From Micromonospora luteifusca (lineage in GTDB: Bacteria > Actinomycetota > Actinomycetes > Mycobacteriales > Micromonosporaceae): 64,000 bases of DNA. The stretch's first letter is position 1; each line of letters opens with the position of its first letter. Of this stretch, positions 48,736-57,044 are shown piece by piece. The stretch is from the NCBI RefSeq assembly GCF_016907275.1, contig NZ_JAFBBP010000001.1, positions 5,136,001-5,200,000 of the forward strand. Direction: 5' to 3'. The position numbers and the translations under genes were made by a program. The notes under the pieces were generated by a model, which saw nothing but the letters and a program-made list of their open reading frames with translations, was not told where the DNA came from and did not search any database.

Positions 48736-49622
48736 GCCGGCACCCCCCACTCGCTGTGCTTGGTCTGCGTGTTGCCATCGGCCAGGTAGGCCAGGACGAC
48801 GTCCTCCAGGCTGACCTCGCGCACCGTCCAGGCGGGATCGGTGACTGGCCCGTCGGTGCGGACCAGCAGGGTGGACTGCCGGTCGGTGTGGCTGGCCCGG
48901 ACCACGGCGGCGACGCCCCCGACAACGCCGCCGTCGTGCCGGGGGCCGACCAGTTGGCGGTGCTCGGCGACCAGGTCGTCGACCGCGCCGGTGAGCTGCA
49001 CCTGGGAGGCGTTGAGCACGATCAGGTAGTCGCAGACGCGTTCCAGGTCGGCCAGCAGGTGTGAGGAGAGCAGGACTGTGGTGCCTGATTCCGCGACGCT
49101 GCCCATCAGCGACTGGAGGAACTCCCGTCGGGCGAGGGGGTCGAGGCTGGCGACCGGCTCGTCGAGCAGCAGCAGCCGGGGCTGCTTGGCCAGCGCGAGG
49201 GCGAGCGCCACCTGGGCCCGTTGCCCGCCGGAAAGCTTGCCGACCGGCCGATCCGGCGGTATGCCGAGCTGAGCCAACCGGGTGCGGGCCAGCGCGGCGT
49301 CCCACCGCTTGTTCAGCTTGCCACCGGTGATCACCAGCTCGGCTGCGGTGAAGTCCCGGTACAGCGGGGTGTCCTGCGCGACGAAGCCGATGTCGGCCAG
49401 GCCCTCCGTGTCGCCGTACGGCGATCTGCCGAACACCCGGACCGCGCCCGCGTCGGGCTTGAGCAGCCCGACGGCCAGGTGCAGCAGCGTGCTCTTGCCC
49501 GCGCCGTTCGGCCCGACCAGTGCGGCGATCCGGCCGGCCGGCAGGTGCAGCGAGCAGTCCCGCAGCGCCCAGGTGCTGCCGTACCGCTTGCCCAGCCGGT
49601 CTGCCTCTAAGACCATGTCCAT
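48732..49622 (-). CDS. ABC transporter ATP-binding protein (YtrB-like)
   Basis: A 296-residue ATPase with Walker [18 protein letters not shown] near residue 38, signature LSGGQRAQVALALALA and Walker B LLLLDEPVASLDP, followed by an exporter-type C-terminal tail. Two start codons, ATG 49622 and ATG 49616, both have AGAGG nearby; I list the longer. It follows a YtrA-type GntR gene (71 bp) and overlaps the permease gene. The set GntR-ATPase-permease resembles the Bacillus ytr operon, which responds to cell-wall antibiotics. Confidence 0.9.
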   Translation of the reverse strand: MDMVLEADRLGKRYGSTWALRDCSLHLPAGRIAALVGPNGAGKSTLLHLAVGLLKPDAGAVRVFGRSPYGDTEGLADIGFVAQDTPLYRDFTAAELVITGGKLNKRWDAALARTRLAQLGIPPDRPVGKLSGGQRAQVALALALAKQPRLLLLDEPVASLDPLARREFLQSLMGSVAESGTTVLLSSHLLADLERVCDYLIVLNASQVQLTGAVDDLVAEHRQLVGPRHDGGVVGGVAAVVRASHTDRQSTLLVRTDGPVTDPAWTVREVSLEDVVLAYLADGNTQTKHSEWGVPA

Positions 49623-49693
49623 CCTCTGTCCTCTCGTCCCGGCGGCGGCGCCGCCCTCGCTCCTGTGCTTGGTGATTTGCTCGCTGCGCTCAC

Positions 49694-50101
49694 TCAGGCG
49701 GGCTCCTTCTGCGGGGCGTCGTCGGCCAGGGTGGCCCGCAGCGTGGTCTCCACCAGGGCGATGACGTCCTCGGCCGTGAGGCCCGCGGTCTGAGCCCGGT
49801 GCAACCAGGCGACCAGGTCGTCGCGCAGCTCGGCCTGGTTGGGCAGGGACGCGCCAGCCAGGGTGCGCTGGACGAACGTGCCCACCCCGGGTCGGCCGCC
49901 GACCAGACCCTCGATCTCCAACTCCCGGTACGCCTTCAGCACCGTGTTCGGGTTGATCGCCAGTGACTGCGCGACATCCCGGACCTTCGGCAGTTGGTCG
50001 CCCGGCGTCAGCAGGCCGACCCGCAGCGCCTGTTTCACCTGCTGCACGAGCTGCATGTAGGTGTTCACCTTCGACCGGCTGTCCAGCACGAACTCGATCA
50101 C
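49694..50101 (-). CDS. GntR-family repressor, YtrA subfamily
   Basis: A 135-residue short GntR regulator. The winged helix is QLPKVRDVAQSLAINPNTVL with KAYRELEIEGLV, and only a short dimerisation helix follows, as in YtrA. GTG 50101 gives the family's usual length and has AAGGA upstream; the open frame continues to 50275 across the operator and is not credible. The perfect inverted repeat GTCCTAC-GACA-GTAGGAC at 50122 lies 21 bp upstream and is the likely autoregulatory operator for this gene and the ABC genes after it. Confidence 0.87.
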   Translation of the reverse strand: MIEFVLDSRSKVNTYMQLVQQVKQALRVGLLTPGDQLPKVRDVAQSLAINPNTVLKAYRELEIEGLVGGRPGVGTFVQRTLAGASLPNQAELRDDLVAWLHRAQTAGLTAEDVIALVETTLRATLADDAPQKEPA

Positions 50102-50121
50102 TCGTGATGATCCTTCCTGTT

Positions 50122-50139
50122 GTCCTACGACAGTAGGAC
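50122..50139 (-). promoter_or_regulatory. YtrA-type operator
   Basis: GTCCTACGACAGTAGGAC has perfect 7-bp arms around a 4-bp centre. It lies between the GntR start codon and the divergent mntH gene, close to the repressor's own promoter. Confidence 0.65.
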
Positions 50140-50304
50140 TAATAGACAGCTTCATCGGTCGCCCGGCTGCTGTCAAGCGCGACGCGGCGTGGTCGACCCG
50201 GCGCGGCGGCCGTGGTGGCACCGGAGGGCCAGAGGTTGGCACCGACGGGTCAGCCCGGCGGGAAAGGACGGGCACGCGATCCGTGCGGGCCGGGGAGGTC
50301 TTCG

Positions 50305-51573
50305 ATGGTCACCAACGAACTGACGACGTCGAGAGCGACTCCACTACAGGTGGCCCGCGCCCGAGGCCGGGTCCGCGGGCGGCTGATCCTGCTCGGCCCG
50401 GCGTTCGTCGCCGCCGTCGCCTACGTCGACCCCGGCAACTTCGCCACCAACTCCGCAGCCGGCGCCCGCTACGGCTACCTGCTGGTCTGGGTCGTGGTGG
50501 TCGCCAACCTGATGGCGATGCTGGTGCAGACGCTCACCGCGAAGCTGGGGCTGGCCACCGGGCGCAGCCTGCCCGAGCTGTGCCGGGAGCGCCTGCCCCG
50601 GCCGGTGAACCGGCTGATGTGGGTGCAGGCCGAGCTGGTCGCCATGGCCACCGACCTGGCCGAGGTGATCGGTGGCGCGGTCGCCCTGTACCTGCTCTTC
50701 GGCATCCCCCTGCTGCCCGGCGGGATCATCATCGGTACGGCCGCGTTCGCCGTGCTCGCGCTGCGCTCGCGTGGGTACCGGGCCTTCGAGATCACCATCG
50801 CCGTACTGCTCGGCGTGATCGTCCTGGCCTTCGCCGCCAACCTGCTCGCCTCCGGCTCCGATCCCGGCTCCGCGATGGCCGGTCTGGTTCCTCGGCTCCA
50901 GGGCACGGACAGCGTGCTGCTGGCCGCCGGCATTCTGGGCGCCACCGTCATGCCGCACGTCATCTACGTGCACTCCGCCCTCACCCGCGACCGCATCCCC
51001 GCCGCCGACGACTCCGAGCGTCGGATCTTGTTCCGCGGCCAGCGCACCGACGTCCTGCTCGCCCTGAGCGCGGCCGGCGCGGTCAACCTCGCCATGCTGC
51101 TGATCGCCGCCGCGAGCTTCCGGGGCGGCGGACCGGGCGGCGCGGACAGCCTGGAGGGGGTGCACGCCGGGCTCGGCCAGACCATCGGCACCGCCGCGGC
51201 GTTCGGGTTCGCCGTCGCCCTGCTGGTCTCCGGGCTCGCCTCCACGAGCGTCGGCACCTACGCCGGCGAGGTGATCATGCAGGGCTTCCTGCGGCGGCGA
51301 GTTCCGCTGCTGCTGCGCCGGCTGGTCACCCTGCTGCCCGCGTTGGCCGTGCTCGCCATCGGCCTCGACCCGACGCGCGCCCTGGTGCTGTCCCAGGTCA
51401 TCCTCAGCTTCGGCATCCCGTTCGCGCTGATCCCGGTGGTCGCCTTCACCCGCCGTCGCGACCTGATGGGCAACCTGGTCAACCATCCGCTCACCACCGC
51501 TGCCGCGTCCCTGGTGGCCGTGCTGGTGGTCGCGCTCAACGCGTTCCTGCTGTGGCAGGTCGTCGCCGGCTGA
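50305..51573 (+). CDS. mntH: Nramp-family divalent metal transporter
   Basis: A 422-residue membrane protein with about eleven spans, importing Mn2+ or Fe2+ with protons. The metal-binding DPGN in AYVDPGNFATNSAAG (span 1) and MPH in GATVMPHVIYVHSALTRD (span 6) are intact. The size fits MntH. GGGGAGG seven bases before ATG 50305 fixes the start; the frame extends to 50212 without support. The last codons and stop lie inside the first unit of a 26-bp tandem repeat. It is divergent from the GntR gene. I saw no typical MntR or Mur box in the short promoter. Confidence 0.92.
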   Translation: MVTNELTTSRATPLQVARARGRVRGRLILLGPAFVAAVAYVDPGNFATNSAAGARYGYLLVWVVVVANLMAMLVQTLTAKLGLATGRSLPELCRERLPRPVNRLMWVQAELVAMATDLAEVIGGAVALYLLFGIPLLPGGIIIGTAAFAVLALRSRGYRAFEITIAVLLGVIVLAFAANLLASGSDPGSAMAGLVPRLQGTDSVLLAAGILGATVMPHVIYVHSALTRDRIPAADDSERRILFRGQRTDVLLALSAAGAVNLAMLLIAAASFRGGGPGGADSLEGVHAGLGQTIGTAAAFGFAVALLVSGLASTSVGTYAGEVIMQGFLRRRVPLLLRRLVTLLPALAVLAIGLDPTRALVLSQVILSFGIPFALIPVVAFTRRRDLMGNLVNHPLTTAAASLVAVLVVALNAFLLWQVVAG

Positions 51574-51656
51574 GCCGGTTGAACGGTATCGCCGGCTGAG
51601 CCGGCTGAGCGGTATCGCCGGCTGAGCCGGTTGAACGGTATCGCCGGCTGAGCTGG
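51565..51656 (+). repeat. 26-bp tandem repeat starting within the mntH 3' end
   Basis: The unit begins GCCGGCTGAGCCGG and ends GGTATC. It occurs at 51565-51590, 51591-51616 and 51617-51642, with a partial fourth copy to about 51656. The TGA in the first unit is the mntH stop codon. Related pieces recur at 51830-51880. Confidence 0.85.
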
Positions 51657-51716
51657 CAGGTCGGGTGCGCGTCCGGCGTGTGGCGTGCGGCGTGCGGTCC
51701 GGCAAGTCAGCGGTCG

Positions 51717-51792
51717 TGATCGACTCCATATCGGCGACGTTGCGCTATCCGAGCTGCCGGACACCGCAACATCGGCGATATGGAGTCGATCA
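51717..51792 (-). repeat. 76-bp palindromic element, copy 2
   Basis: Arms 51717-51744 and 51765-51792 pair with two mismatches around a 20-nt loop. Read on the minus strand it matches copy 1 (3823-3898) along its full length, including loop and mismatch positions, with about six substitutions. A short ACCGG pentamer run follows at 51798-51826. The 51574-51874 spacer has no gene. Confidence 0.85.
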
Positions 51793-51874
51793 TGCGCCGG
51801 ACCGGACCGGACCGGACCGGACCGGAACCGCATTGCCGGCTGAGCCGGCTGGGCGGGCATTGCCGGCTGAGCTG

Positions 51875-52147
51875 TCAGGTGCGGCGACCCTCGTCGCGGG
51901 TGGGGATCTCCTGGCGCTGTTCGAGGGCGTCCGCCGGGTTGGCGTCAGCCGGGAGTGGCGTCGCGTCGTCGAGCGTGCCCCCCGGCAGTGCGCCCTGTTC
52001 GGCCAGGTCCGCCTCGGACGCTTCGGGGTCGACGTCACCCGACACCCGGTCCGGTGGCCCGTAGTCGACGGCGTTCTGCCGTTGCTCCAGGGCATCGGCC
52101 TCCGGAGGAGGAAACGTATCGCCCTGCTCGTCCCGGTACGTGTTCAT
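51875..52147 (-). CDS. Small acidic protein with repeated ADALEQRQ motif
   Basis: A 90-residue hydrophilic acidic protein of unknown function. ADALEQRQ occurs twice, near residues 17-24 and 75-82, and the middle reads YGPPDRVSGDVDPEASEADL. No fold is evident and it is probably disordered. AGGAGG five bases before ATG 52147 is a textbook ribosome site, so I take it as a real gene; the frame upstream of this start is a composition artefact. It lies 83 bp from the palindromic element. Confidence 0.65.
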   Translation of the reverse strand: MNTYRDEQGDTFPPPEADALEQRQNAVDYGPPDRVSGDVDPEASEADLAEQGALPGGTLDDATPLPADANPADALEQRQEIPTRDEGRRT

Positions 52148-52502
52148 CGGAGCCTCCTGCCCGGCGGGTGTCGACATGCCGCCGGGCCGCTGCCTACCCG
52201 GCGCCGCCGTCGACACGCCTGGAGAGAGCCGGCATCCGGGGTTGTCGAGTAGGCAGGAGTGGGCAATCGGCGCCGGCGACGGGTGAACCCTGCCGCCGGG
52301 GTGGCGGTGGGCGCAGGGCGGGTGGGTCCCGGGACCGTTCGGCGCAGCCAGCGCGGCGTTCGGCTCCCGCCCGTGCCGTCCAGGGTCCGGGCCACCAAGG
52401 CAATCGTCAAGCATCAATGGATGCGCCCGGGTGTGGTCGTCGTTTTCGGCGGACGGCGAGCCACCGAGATCCCCGGACGACCTCCGAGGAGAGGAATCAA
52501 CC
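52148..52502. other. Intergenic region between divergent genes, no gene seen
   Basis: About 355 bp separate the small acidic protein gene and the esterase gene. Apart from a weak inverted repeat (GGTGTCGAC near 52168 and GTCGACACGCC at 52209-52219), I find no gene, operator of the ara type or terminator. Confidence 0.5.
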
Positions 52503-53612
52503 ATGCGATGGAACGCACGACGGGCCGCCGCCGGAGGCTTCGGCCTGGTCCTCGGCGCCGTGCTGGCGCTGGCTCAGGTCGCGCCCGCCCAGGCCGAGTC
52601 GAACGGCGGGGTACGGGTGATGCCTCTCGGTGACTCGATCACCGACGGGTTCAACGTGCCCGGCGGGTACCGGATCAACCTGTGGCAGCGGCTGGCCGGT
52701 GGCGGCTACACCGTCGACTTCGTCGGCTCGGGGTTCAACGGGCCGGCCAGCCTCGGCGACCACGATCACGAGGGGCACTCGGGCTGGCGCATCGACCAAC
52801 TCGACGCCAACGTCGTCGGCTGGTTGCGGGCCACCACCCCGCGTACGGTGCTGCTGCACATCGGCACCAACGACATGAACCAGAACTACGACCTGCCCAA
52901 CGCGCCGGCCCGGCTCTCCGCCCTGATCGACAGGATCAGATCGACCGCGCCGGAGGCCGAGCTCTTCGTCGCCACCATCACCCCGGAATCCGACCCGAAC
53001 CTGGAGGCCCGGGTGCGGGCGTACAACGCGGCGATTCCCGGCATCGTGGCGCAGAAGGGCAGCCGGGTGCACCTGGTCGACATCCACGCCGCGCTCGGGA
53101 CCACAGACCTCGCCGACGGGGTGCACCCCAACGCCGGCGGGTACGACAAGATGGCCGCCCGCTGGTACGACGCGTTGCGGTCGGTGCCCGGCAGCCTGGT
53201 CCCACCGAGCGGGCCGCCGGTGGGAACGCCGGTCGGCCTGCGTAACCCGAACTCCGGGCGTTGCCTGGACGTCTCCGGCGCCAGCACCACCGCCGGCGCC
53301 CCCGCCATCATCTGGGACTGCCACGGCGGCACCAACCAGCGCTGGACCCGTACCGCCGGCGGGGAACTGCGGGTCTACGGCGACCGTTGTCTGGACGTGA
53401 ACGGCGCGGCCAGCGCCGACGGCACCAGGGTGCAGATCTGGACGTGCAACGGCACCGCCGCGCAGCGCTTCACCTTCCGCTCGGACGGGACGATCGTGCT
53501 CACCTCCGCCGGCAAGTGCGTGAGCGTGACCTCCGCCGGCACGGCCAACGGCACGACCGTGCAGCTCTGGACGTGCAACGGCAGCGCCGCCCAGCGCTGG
53601 TCCAACCAGTAA
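52503..53612 (+). CDS. Secreted CE3-like carbohydrate esterase (SGNH) with CBM13
   Basis: A 369-residue secreted esterase, probably an acetylxylan esterase. The signal peptide ends near residue 31 (APAQA). The SGNH domain has the nucleophile Ser45 in MPLGDSITDG and the block HIGTND, with Asp205/His208 in DGVHPN. DHDHEGHSGWRI together with GGYRINLW is typical of family CE3. A C-terminal CBM13 trefoil carries three repeats (AIIWDCHGGTNQRW, VQIWTCNGTAAQRF, VQLWTCNGSAAQRW). GAGGAGAGG upstream supports ATG 52503. It is one of four secreted enzymes with this lectin-like module in the window, consistent with plant-litter degradation. Confidence 0.87.
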   Translation: MRWNARRAAAGGFGLVLGAVLALAQVAPAQAESNGGVRVMPLGDSITDGFNVPGGYRINLWQRLAGGGYTVDFVGSGFNGPASLGDHDHEGHSGWRIDQLDANVVGWLRATTPRTVLLHIGTNDMNQNYDLPNAPARLSALIDRIRSTAPEAELFVATITPESDPNLEARVRAYNAAIPGIVAQKGSRVHLVDIHAALGTTDLADGVHPNAGGYDKMAARWYDALRSVPGSLVPPSGPPVGTPVGLRNPNSGRCLDVSGASTTAGAPAIIWDCHGGTNQRWTRTAGGELRVYGDRCLDVNGAASADGTRVQIWTCNGTAAQRFTFRSDGTIVLTSAGKCVSVTSAGTANGTTVQLWTCNGSAAQRWSNQ

Positions 53613-53621
53613 CGGACGCCC

Positions 53622-53655
53622 GGCCGGTCCACGCCGTACCCCGGCGGGACCGGCC
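53622..53655. terminator. Bidirectional stem-loop between convergent genes
   Basis: GGCCGGTCC (53622-53630) pairs with GGACCGGCC (53647-53655). A second GC hairpin (TGGGCGGC / GCCGCCCA) follows directly. It lies between the ends of the esterase gene and the convergent membrane-protein gene. Confidence 0.55.
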
Positions 53656-53695
53656 CTGGGCGGCCCGTGACCCGCCGACGGCCGCCCAACGGTGG

Positions 53696-54658
53696 TCAGT
53701 CGACCGGCGCCTCGACCGTGGTGTCCCGGCGGGCCCCGGCGGCCAGCCCCAGCGCCAGCAGCGCACACCCCGCGCCGACCAGGAAGAGCAGCGAGACCGC
53801 TGGCTGGCCCAGCCACTCCCAGAACGGGTGCCAGGCCGGGTGCGGCTCGCCCAGCTGGTGCCACAGTAGCTGCGGTGCGGCCAGCAGCACCGGCAGCCAC
53901 CACAGCACCACGGCCACACCGAACAGGACGTTCACCGTGCCGCGCCGCCGGCGTTCCTCGACGCGTCGGCTGGTCCAGCCGAAGACCACCCAACCCGCGA
54001 CCGCGCCCAGCAGCGTGCCGAGCACCCCGGCGGGGACCACCGCCGGCGGTGGCGCGCGGTGCAGCTCGACCGACAGGTAGGTGGCGTCGGCGGCGGCCTG
54101 GTTGGAGATCGAGGCGTTCAGGACGGTGTCGCCCCGTCGGGCGACCAGCTCGCTGTGGGTGATCGCCCGTGGTGTGGCGCACACCTTGTCGTCGCAGGTG
54201 ATGCCCTCGGTCACCTGCGGGTCGTACACCCGCCAGCCGGCACCGGTCAGGCGTTCCCGGGCCACCGCGACGATCTGCTCGGCGGGCACCGGTGGCGCGC
54301 CGAAGGCGGCGGCACCGGTGGCGCTCTCCTGATATTCACCACCGTCACCGAACACCAGGGTCTTGACGGTTTTCAGGCGCAGCGCGTGACCGTAGACGAC
54401 GAAGAGTGCGGGCGGGACGTCGATGTCGCCGAGGTCGTGCCCGGGAAACACCTCGGCCAGGATCGCGGCGGCCTCGGCCCGGTCGGGTTGCGGTCGGGAG
54501 GTCTCCCAGGCGGCCCGGCTGGCCAACGCGCCGGTGAAGAGGCCACAGATGACCGCGGCGAGCGGCACCCAGGCGACGGCGGCACCACCGGCCGGACGGC
54601 CGAGGCGGCGCAGCGGCCGCCCGAACCGGCGGGCCACGGACATGTCGGTCACGGGCAT
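53696..54658 (-). CDS. Membrane protein of unknown function
   Basis: A 320-residue protein I do not recognise. One hydrophobic span lies near residues 25-48, then a roughly 170-residue soluble domain (with CDDKVC, a possible disulphide), then three spans at the C-terminal end (VVPAGVLGTLLGAVAGWVVF, LFGVAVVLWWLPVLLAAPQL, SLLFLVGAGCALLALGLAAG). The soluble part probably faces outward. ATG 54658 is five bases after AAGGG and is preferred to the GTG two codons earlier. It is divergent from the secreted propeller-like gene and convergent with the esterase gene; no operon partner. Confidence 0.7.
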   Translation of the reverse strand: MPVTDMSVARRFGRPLRRLGRPAGGAAVAWVPLAAVICGLFTGALASRAAWETSRPQPDRAEAAAILAEVFPGHDLGDIDVPPALFVVYGHALRLKTVKTLVFGDGGEYQESATGAAAFGAPPVPAEQIVAVARERLTGAGWRVYDPQVTEGITCDDKVCATPRAITHSELVARRGDTVLNASISNQAAADATYLSVELHRAPPPAVVPAGVLGTLLGAVAGWVVFGWTSRRVEERRRRGTVNVLFGVAVVLWWLPVLLAAPQLLWHQLGEPHPAWHPFWEWLGQPAVSLLFLVGAGCALLALGLAAGARRDTTVEAPVD

Positions 54659-54804
54659 TGTCACCCTTCAGACTGAAGATCAAGCTGGGTGACAGTACAT
54701 CGACAAGGGGCGCGGGCGGGTACCCGCGATGACCATCGCCGGCGACCGGGATCGGCCAGGATGGGCGGGTGGCCGGGTCACGGCCGCGACGAGGAGGGTG
54801 GGCG

Positions 54805-55917
54805 ATGCGGGTACGCGGGCGGTTGACCTGGGCGCGGTGTTCCCGTGCGGGGGCAGCGCTGGCTGCCGTGCTCGCCGGGGCGCTGACACCGGCGGTGCTG
54901 CCGACAGCGAGCGCGGCGGCGGGGACGGCGGCGGCGGGGACGCCGGTGTGCCAGGTGCGCGACGACCGGCTCCGCGAGATCTCCGGCATGGTCGCCACCG
55001 ACGACGGGTACGTGGTGATCAACGACGGTGCCGACGACGAGGCTCGCCGCCGGATCTTCTTCCTCGACGAGCGCTGCGCGGTGGTCCGGTCGGTCGCCTA
55101 CCCGTCCCGGCCCCGTGACACCGAGGACCTGGCCATCGCCCGGGATGGCACCGTCTGGGTCGGCGACACCGGCGACAACGACCACTCCCGACCCACGATC
55201 GCCATCTGGCGGCTCGCACCGGGGGCGGCCAAGCCGGTGCTGCACCGGATGACGTACCCGGACGGTCCGCACGACGCGGAAGCATTGCTGCTCGACGCGG
55301 ACGACCGGCCGTTGGTCATCACCAAGGGCGGCAGCGGCACCGTCACCCTGTACGCGCCGACCACCGCGCTGCGGCCCGGCGCGACGACGCCGATGGCCTC
55401 GGTCGGCCAGGTGACCCTTCCGAGGACCAGCACCAGCAACCCGTTCTCGTTCCTCGGACGTGGTGTGGTCACCGGCGCGGCGAGCGCCCCGGACGGGCGT
55501 CGGGTGGTGTTGCGCAGCTACGCCGACGCCTTCGAGTACGACGTGCCCGCCGGCGATGTGGTCACCGCGCTGACCTCCGGCACCCCGCGGATCACCCCGT
55601 TGCCGGATGAGCCCCAGGGTGAGTCGATCACCTACAGCCGCGACGGCCGCTCGTTGCTCACCGTCTCCGAATCCGCCGACCAGCCGCCGGGCACCCGTCC
55701 GACGGTCCTGCGCTACCCGGTTCCCGACGCGATGGCCGCCGCTGCGGGCCCGACGGGGTCCGACGGCCCGGTCGCCTCCACGTCAGCCCGCCCCGCCGCC
55801 GAGGAGGCTGGCGGCGCGGGCGACCGGACCTGGCCACTGGTGGCCGGCGTCGGAACCCTGCTGGCACTGGTCGGCCTGGGCGGTGTGCTGTGGTGGAGGC
55901 ACACGGCGCGCCGGTGA
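54805..55917 (+). CDS. Secreted, C-terminally anchored beta-propeller-like protein
   Basis: A 370-residue protein. The signal peptide runs to about residue 37 (LPTASAAAG). A repetitive beta domain follows (LREISGMVATDDGYVVINDG, TEDLAIARDGTVWVGDTGDN, HDAEALLLDADDRPLVIT, SITYSRDGRSLLTVSES), similar to esterase-like or SdiA-regulated propellers. A Pro/Ala-rich stretch leads to a C-terminal membrane span (LVAGVGTLLALVGLGGVLWW) with a basic tail. No enzyme motif is certain. ATG 54805 follows GGAGG; GTG 54769, six bases after a CAGGAT box, is a leaderless alternative adding twelve residues. Confidence 0.72.
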   Translation: MRVRGRLTWARCSRAGAALAAVLAGALTPAVLPTASAAAGTAAAGTPVCQVRDDRLREISGMVATDDGYVVINDGADDEARRRIFFLDERCAVVRSVAYPSRPRDTEDLAIARDGTVWVGDTGDNDHSRPTIAIWRLAPGAAKPVLHRMTYPDGPHDAEALLLDADDRPLVITKGGSGTVTLYAPTTALRPGATTPMASVGQVTLPRTSTSNPFSFLGRGVVTGAASAPDGRRVVLRSYADAFEYDVPAGDVVTALTSGTPRITPLPDEPQGESITYSRDGRSLLTVSESADQPPGTRPTVLRYPVPDAMAAAAGPTGSDGPVASTSARPAAEEAGGAGDRTWPLVAGVGTLLALVGLGGVLWWRHTARR

Positions 55918-55948
55918 GCGAACACCAGCGGTGCGGCAGGATGAGTGG

Positions 55949-56998
55949 ATGTCCGTGCTGTCCACGCTGCGTCACCCGATCATCGCCGCCCCGATGGCGG
56001 GCGGCCCGTCCACGCCAGCGCTCGCGGCAGCCGTCTCCGCGGCCGGTGGTCTGGGCTTCCTGGCCGCCGGGATGATCGACACCGAGCGGTTGACCGCCGA
56101 CGTCGCCGAGGTCCGCGCGCGTACCGACCGGCCGTTCGGCGTCAACGTCTTCCTGCCCGACCCCGGCTCGGTCGACGAGGCCGCCATCCAGGCGTACGCC
56201 GAACGGCTCGCCCCGCAGGCCGCCGCGCGTGGGGTGAGCCTGGGCGAGCCGGTGGGCGGCGACGACGCGTACCCGGAGAAGTTGGCCGCGCTGCTCGCGG
56301 ACCCGGTCCCGGTCGTGTCCTTCGTGTTCGGGCTGCCCGAACGGGCAGCGGTGGCCGCCCTGCGCGAGCGGGGCACCGAGGTGTGGGCCACGGTCACCCG
56401 CCCGGAGGCCGTGAGCGTCGCCGTCGACCTGGGCGTGGACGCGGTGGTGGTGCAGGGCACCGAGGCCGGTGGGCACCGCGGCGGCCTCCCGGACGACGAC
56501 GACTACGCGCTGTTGCCGTTGCTCCGACTGGCCGCCGCCCACTGCGACCGCCCGCTGGTGGCCGCCGGCGGCCTCGTCGACGGCCCCGCGGTGGCCGCCG
56601 TGCTGGCCGCTGGTGCGGCCGCCGCGCAGCTCGGCACGGCCTTCCTGCGCTGCCCGGAGGCGGGCAGCTCGCCGATGCACCGGGCGGTGGTGGCGAGTGC
56701 CGCGCCGACTGCGTTGACCCGGTCGTACACCGGCAAGCGGGCCCGGGGCGTGGCCAACGACTTCCTGCGCCAGCACGACGCGGCGGCGCCGGCCGGCTAC
56801 CCCCAGGTGCTGCACCTGACGCGTCCGCTGCTCGCGGCCGCCCGGCGCGACGGGGACACCTCGGTCGCGAACCTGTGGGCCGGGCAGGCACACCCCCTCG
56901 CCCGGGACCTGTCGGCGGCCGAGGTGGTCGCCGAGGTGAGTGCCGGCGCCCGGGCGGCGCTGGCAGCGGCGGTCGAGCGGTCGACCCGCTGGGGCTGA
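55949..56998 (+). CDS. Nitronate monooxygenase (2-nitropropane dioxygenase family)
   Basis: A 349-residue FMN-dependent TIM-barrel enzyme, oxidising nitronates such as propionate 3-nitronate. The start HPIIAAPMAGGPSTPALAAA and the motif VVQGTEAGGHRGG, with the catalytic histidine, are diagnostic, and the phosphate site lies in LVAAGGLVDGPAV and GTAFLRCPEAGSSP. ATG 55949 begins at the conserved N-terminus. A CAGGAT box six bases before it is compatible with leaderless initiation, and no Shine-Dalgarno is seen. It lies 31 bp after the propeller-like gene. Confidence 0.9.
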   Translation: MSVLSTLRHPIIAAPMAGGPSTPALAAAVSAAGGLGFLAAGMIDTERLTADVAEVRARTDRPFGVNVFLPDPGSVDEAAIQAYAERLAPQAAARGVSLGEPVGGDDAYPEKLAALLADPVPVVSFVFGLPERAAVAALRERGTEVWATVTRPEAVSVAVDLGVDAVVVQGTEAGGHRGGLPDDDDYALLPLLRLAAAHCDRPLVAAGGLVDGPAVAAVLAAGAAAAQLGTAFLRCPEAGSSPMHRAVVASAAPTALTRSYTGKRARGVANDFLRQHDAAAPAGYPQVLHLTRPLLAAARRDGDTSVANLWAGQAHPLARDLSAAEVVAEVSAGARAALAAAVERSTRWG

Positions 56999-57029
56999 CC
57001 GGCGGCGTCATGGCCGGCAGCGGAACCCG

Positions 57030-57044
57030 TAGAGTCGCGCCGTG
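57030..57044 (+). promoter_or_regulatory. Leaderless-type -10 box before the SRPBCC fusion gene
   Basis: TAGAGT (57030-57035) stands six bases before GTG 57042 without a ribosome site between them. Confidence 0.5.

Noticed and set aside
50344..51729. 461-codon minus-strand frame antisense to mntH
   Set aside because: Translation is low-complexity Gln/Gly/Asp-rich antisense, while the plus-strand Nramp motifs DPGN and MPH are intact.
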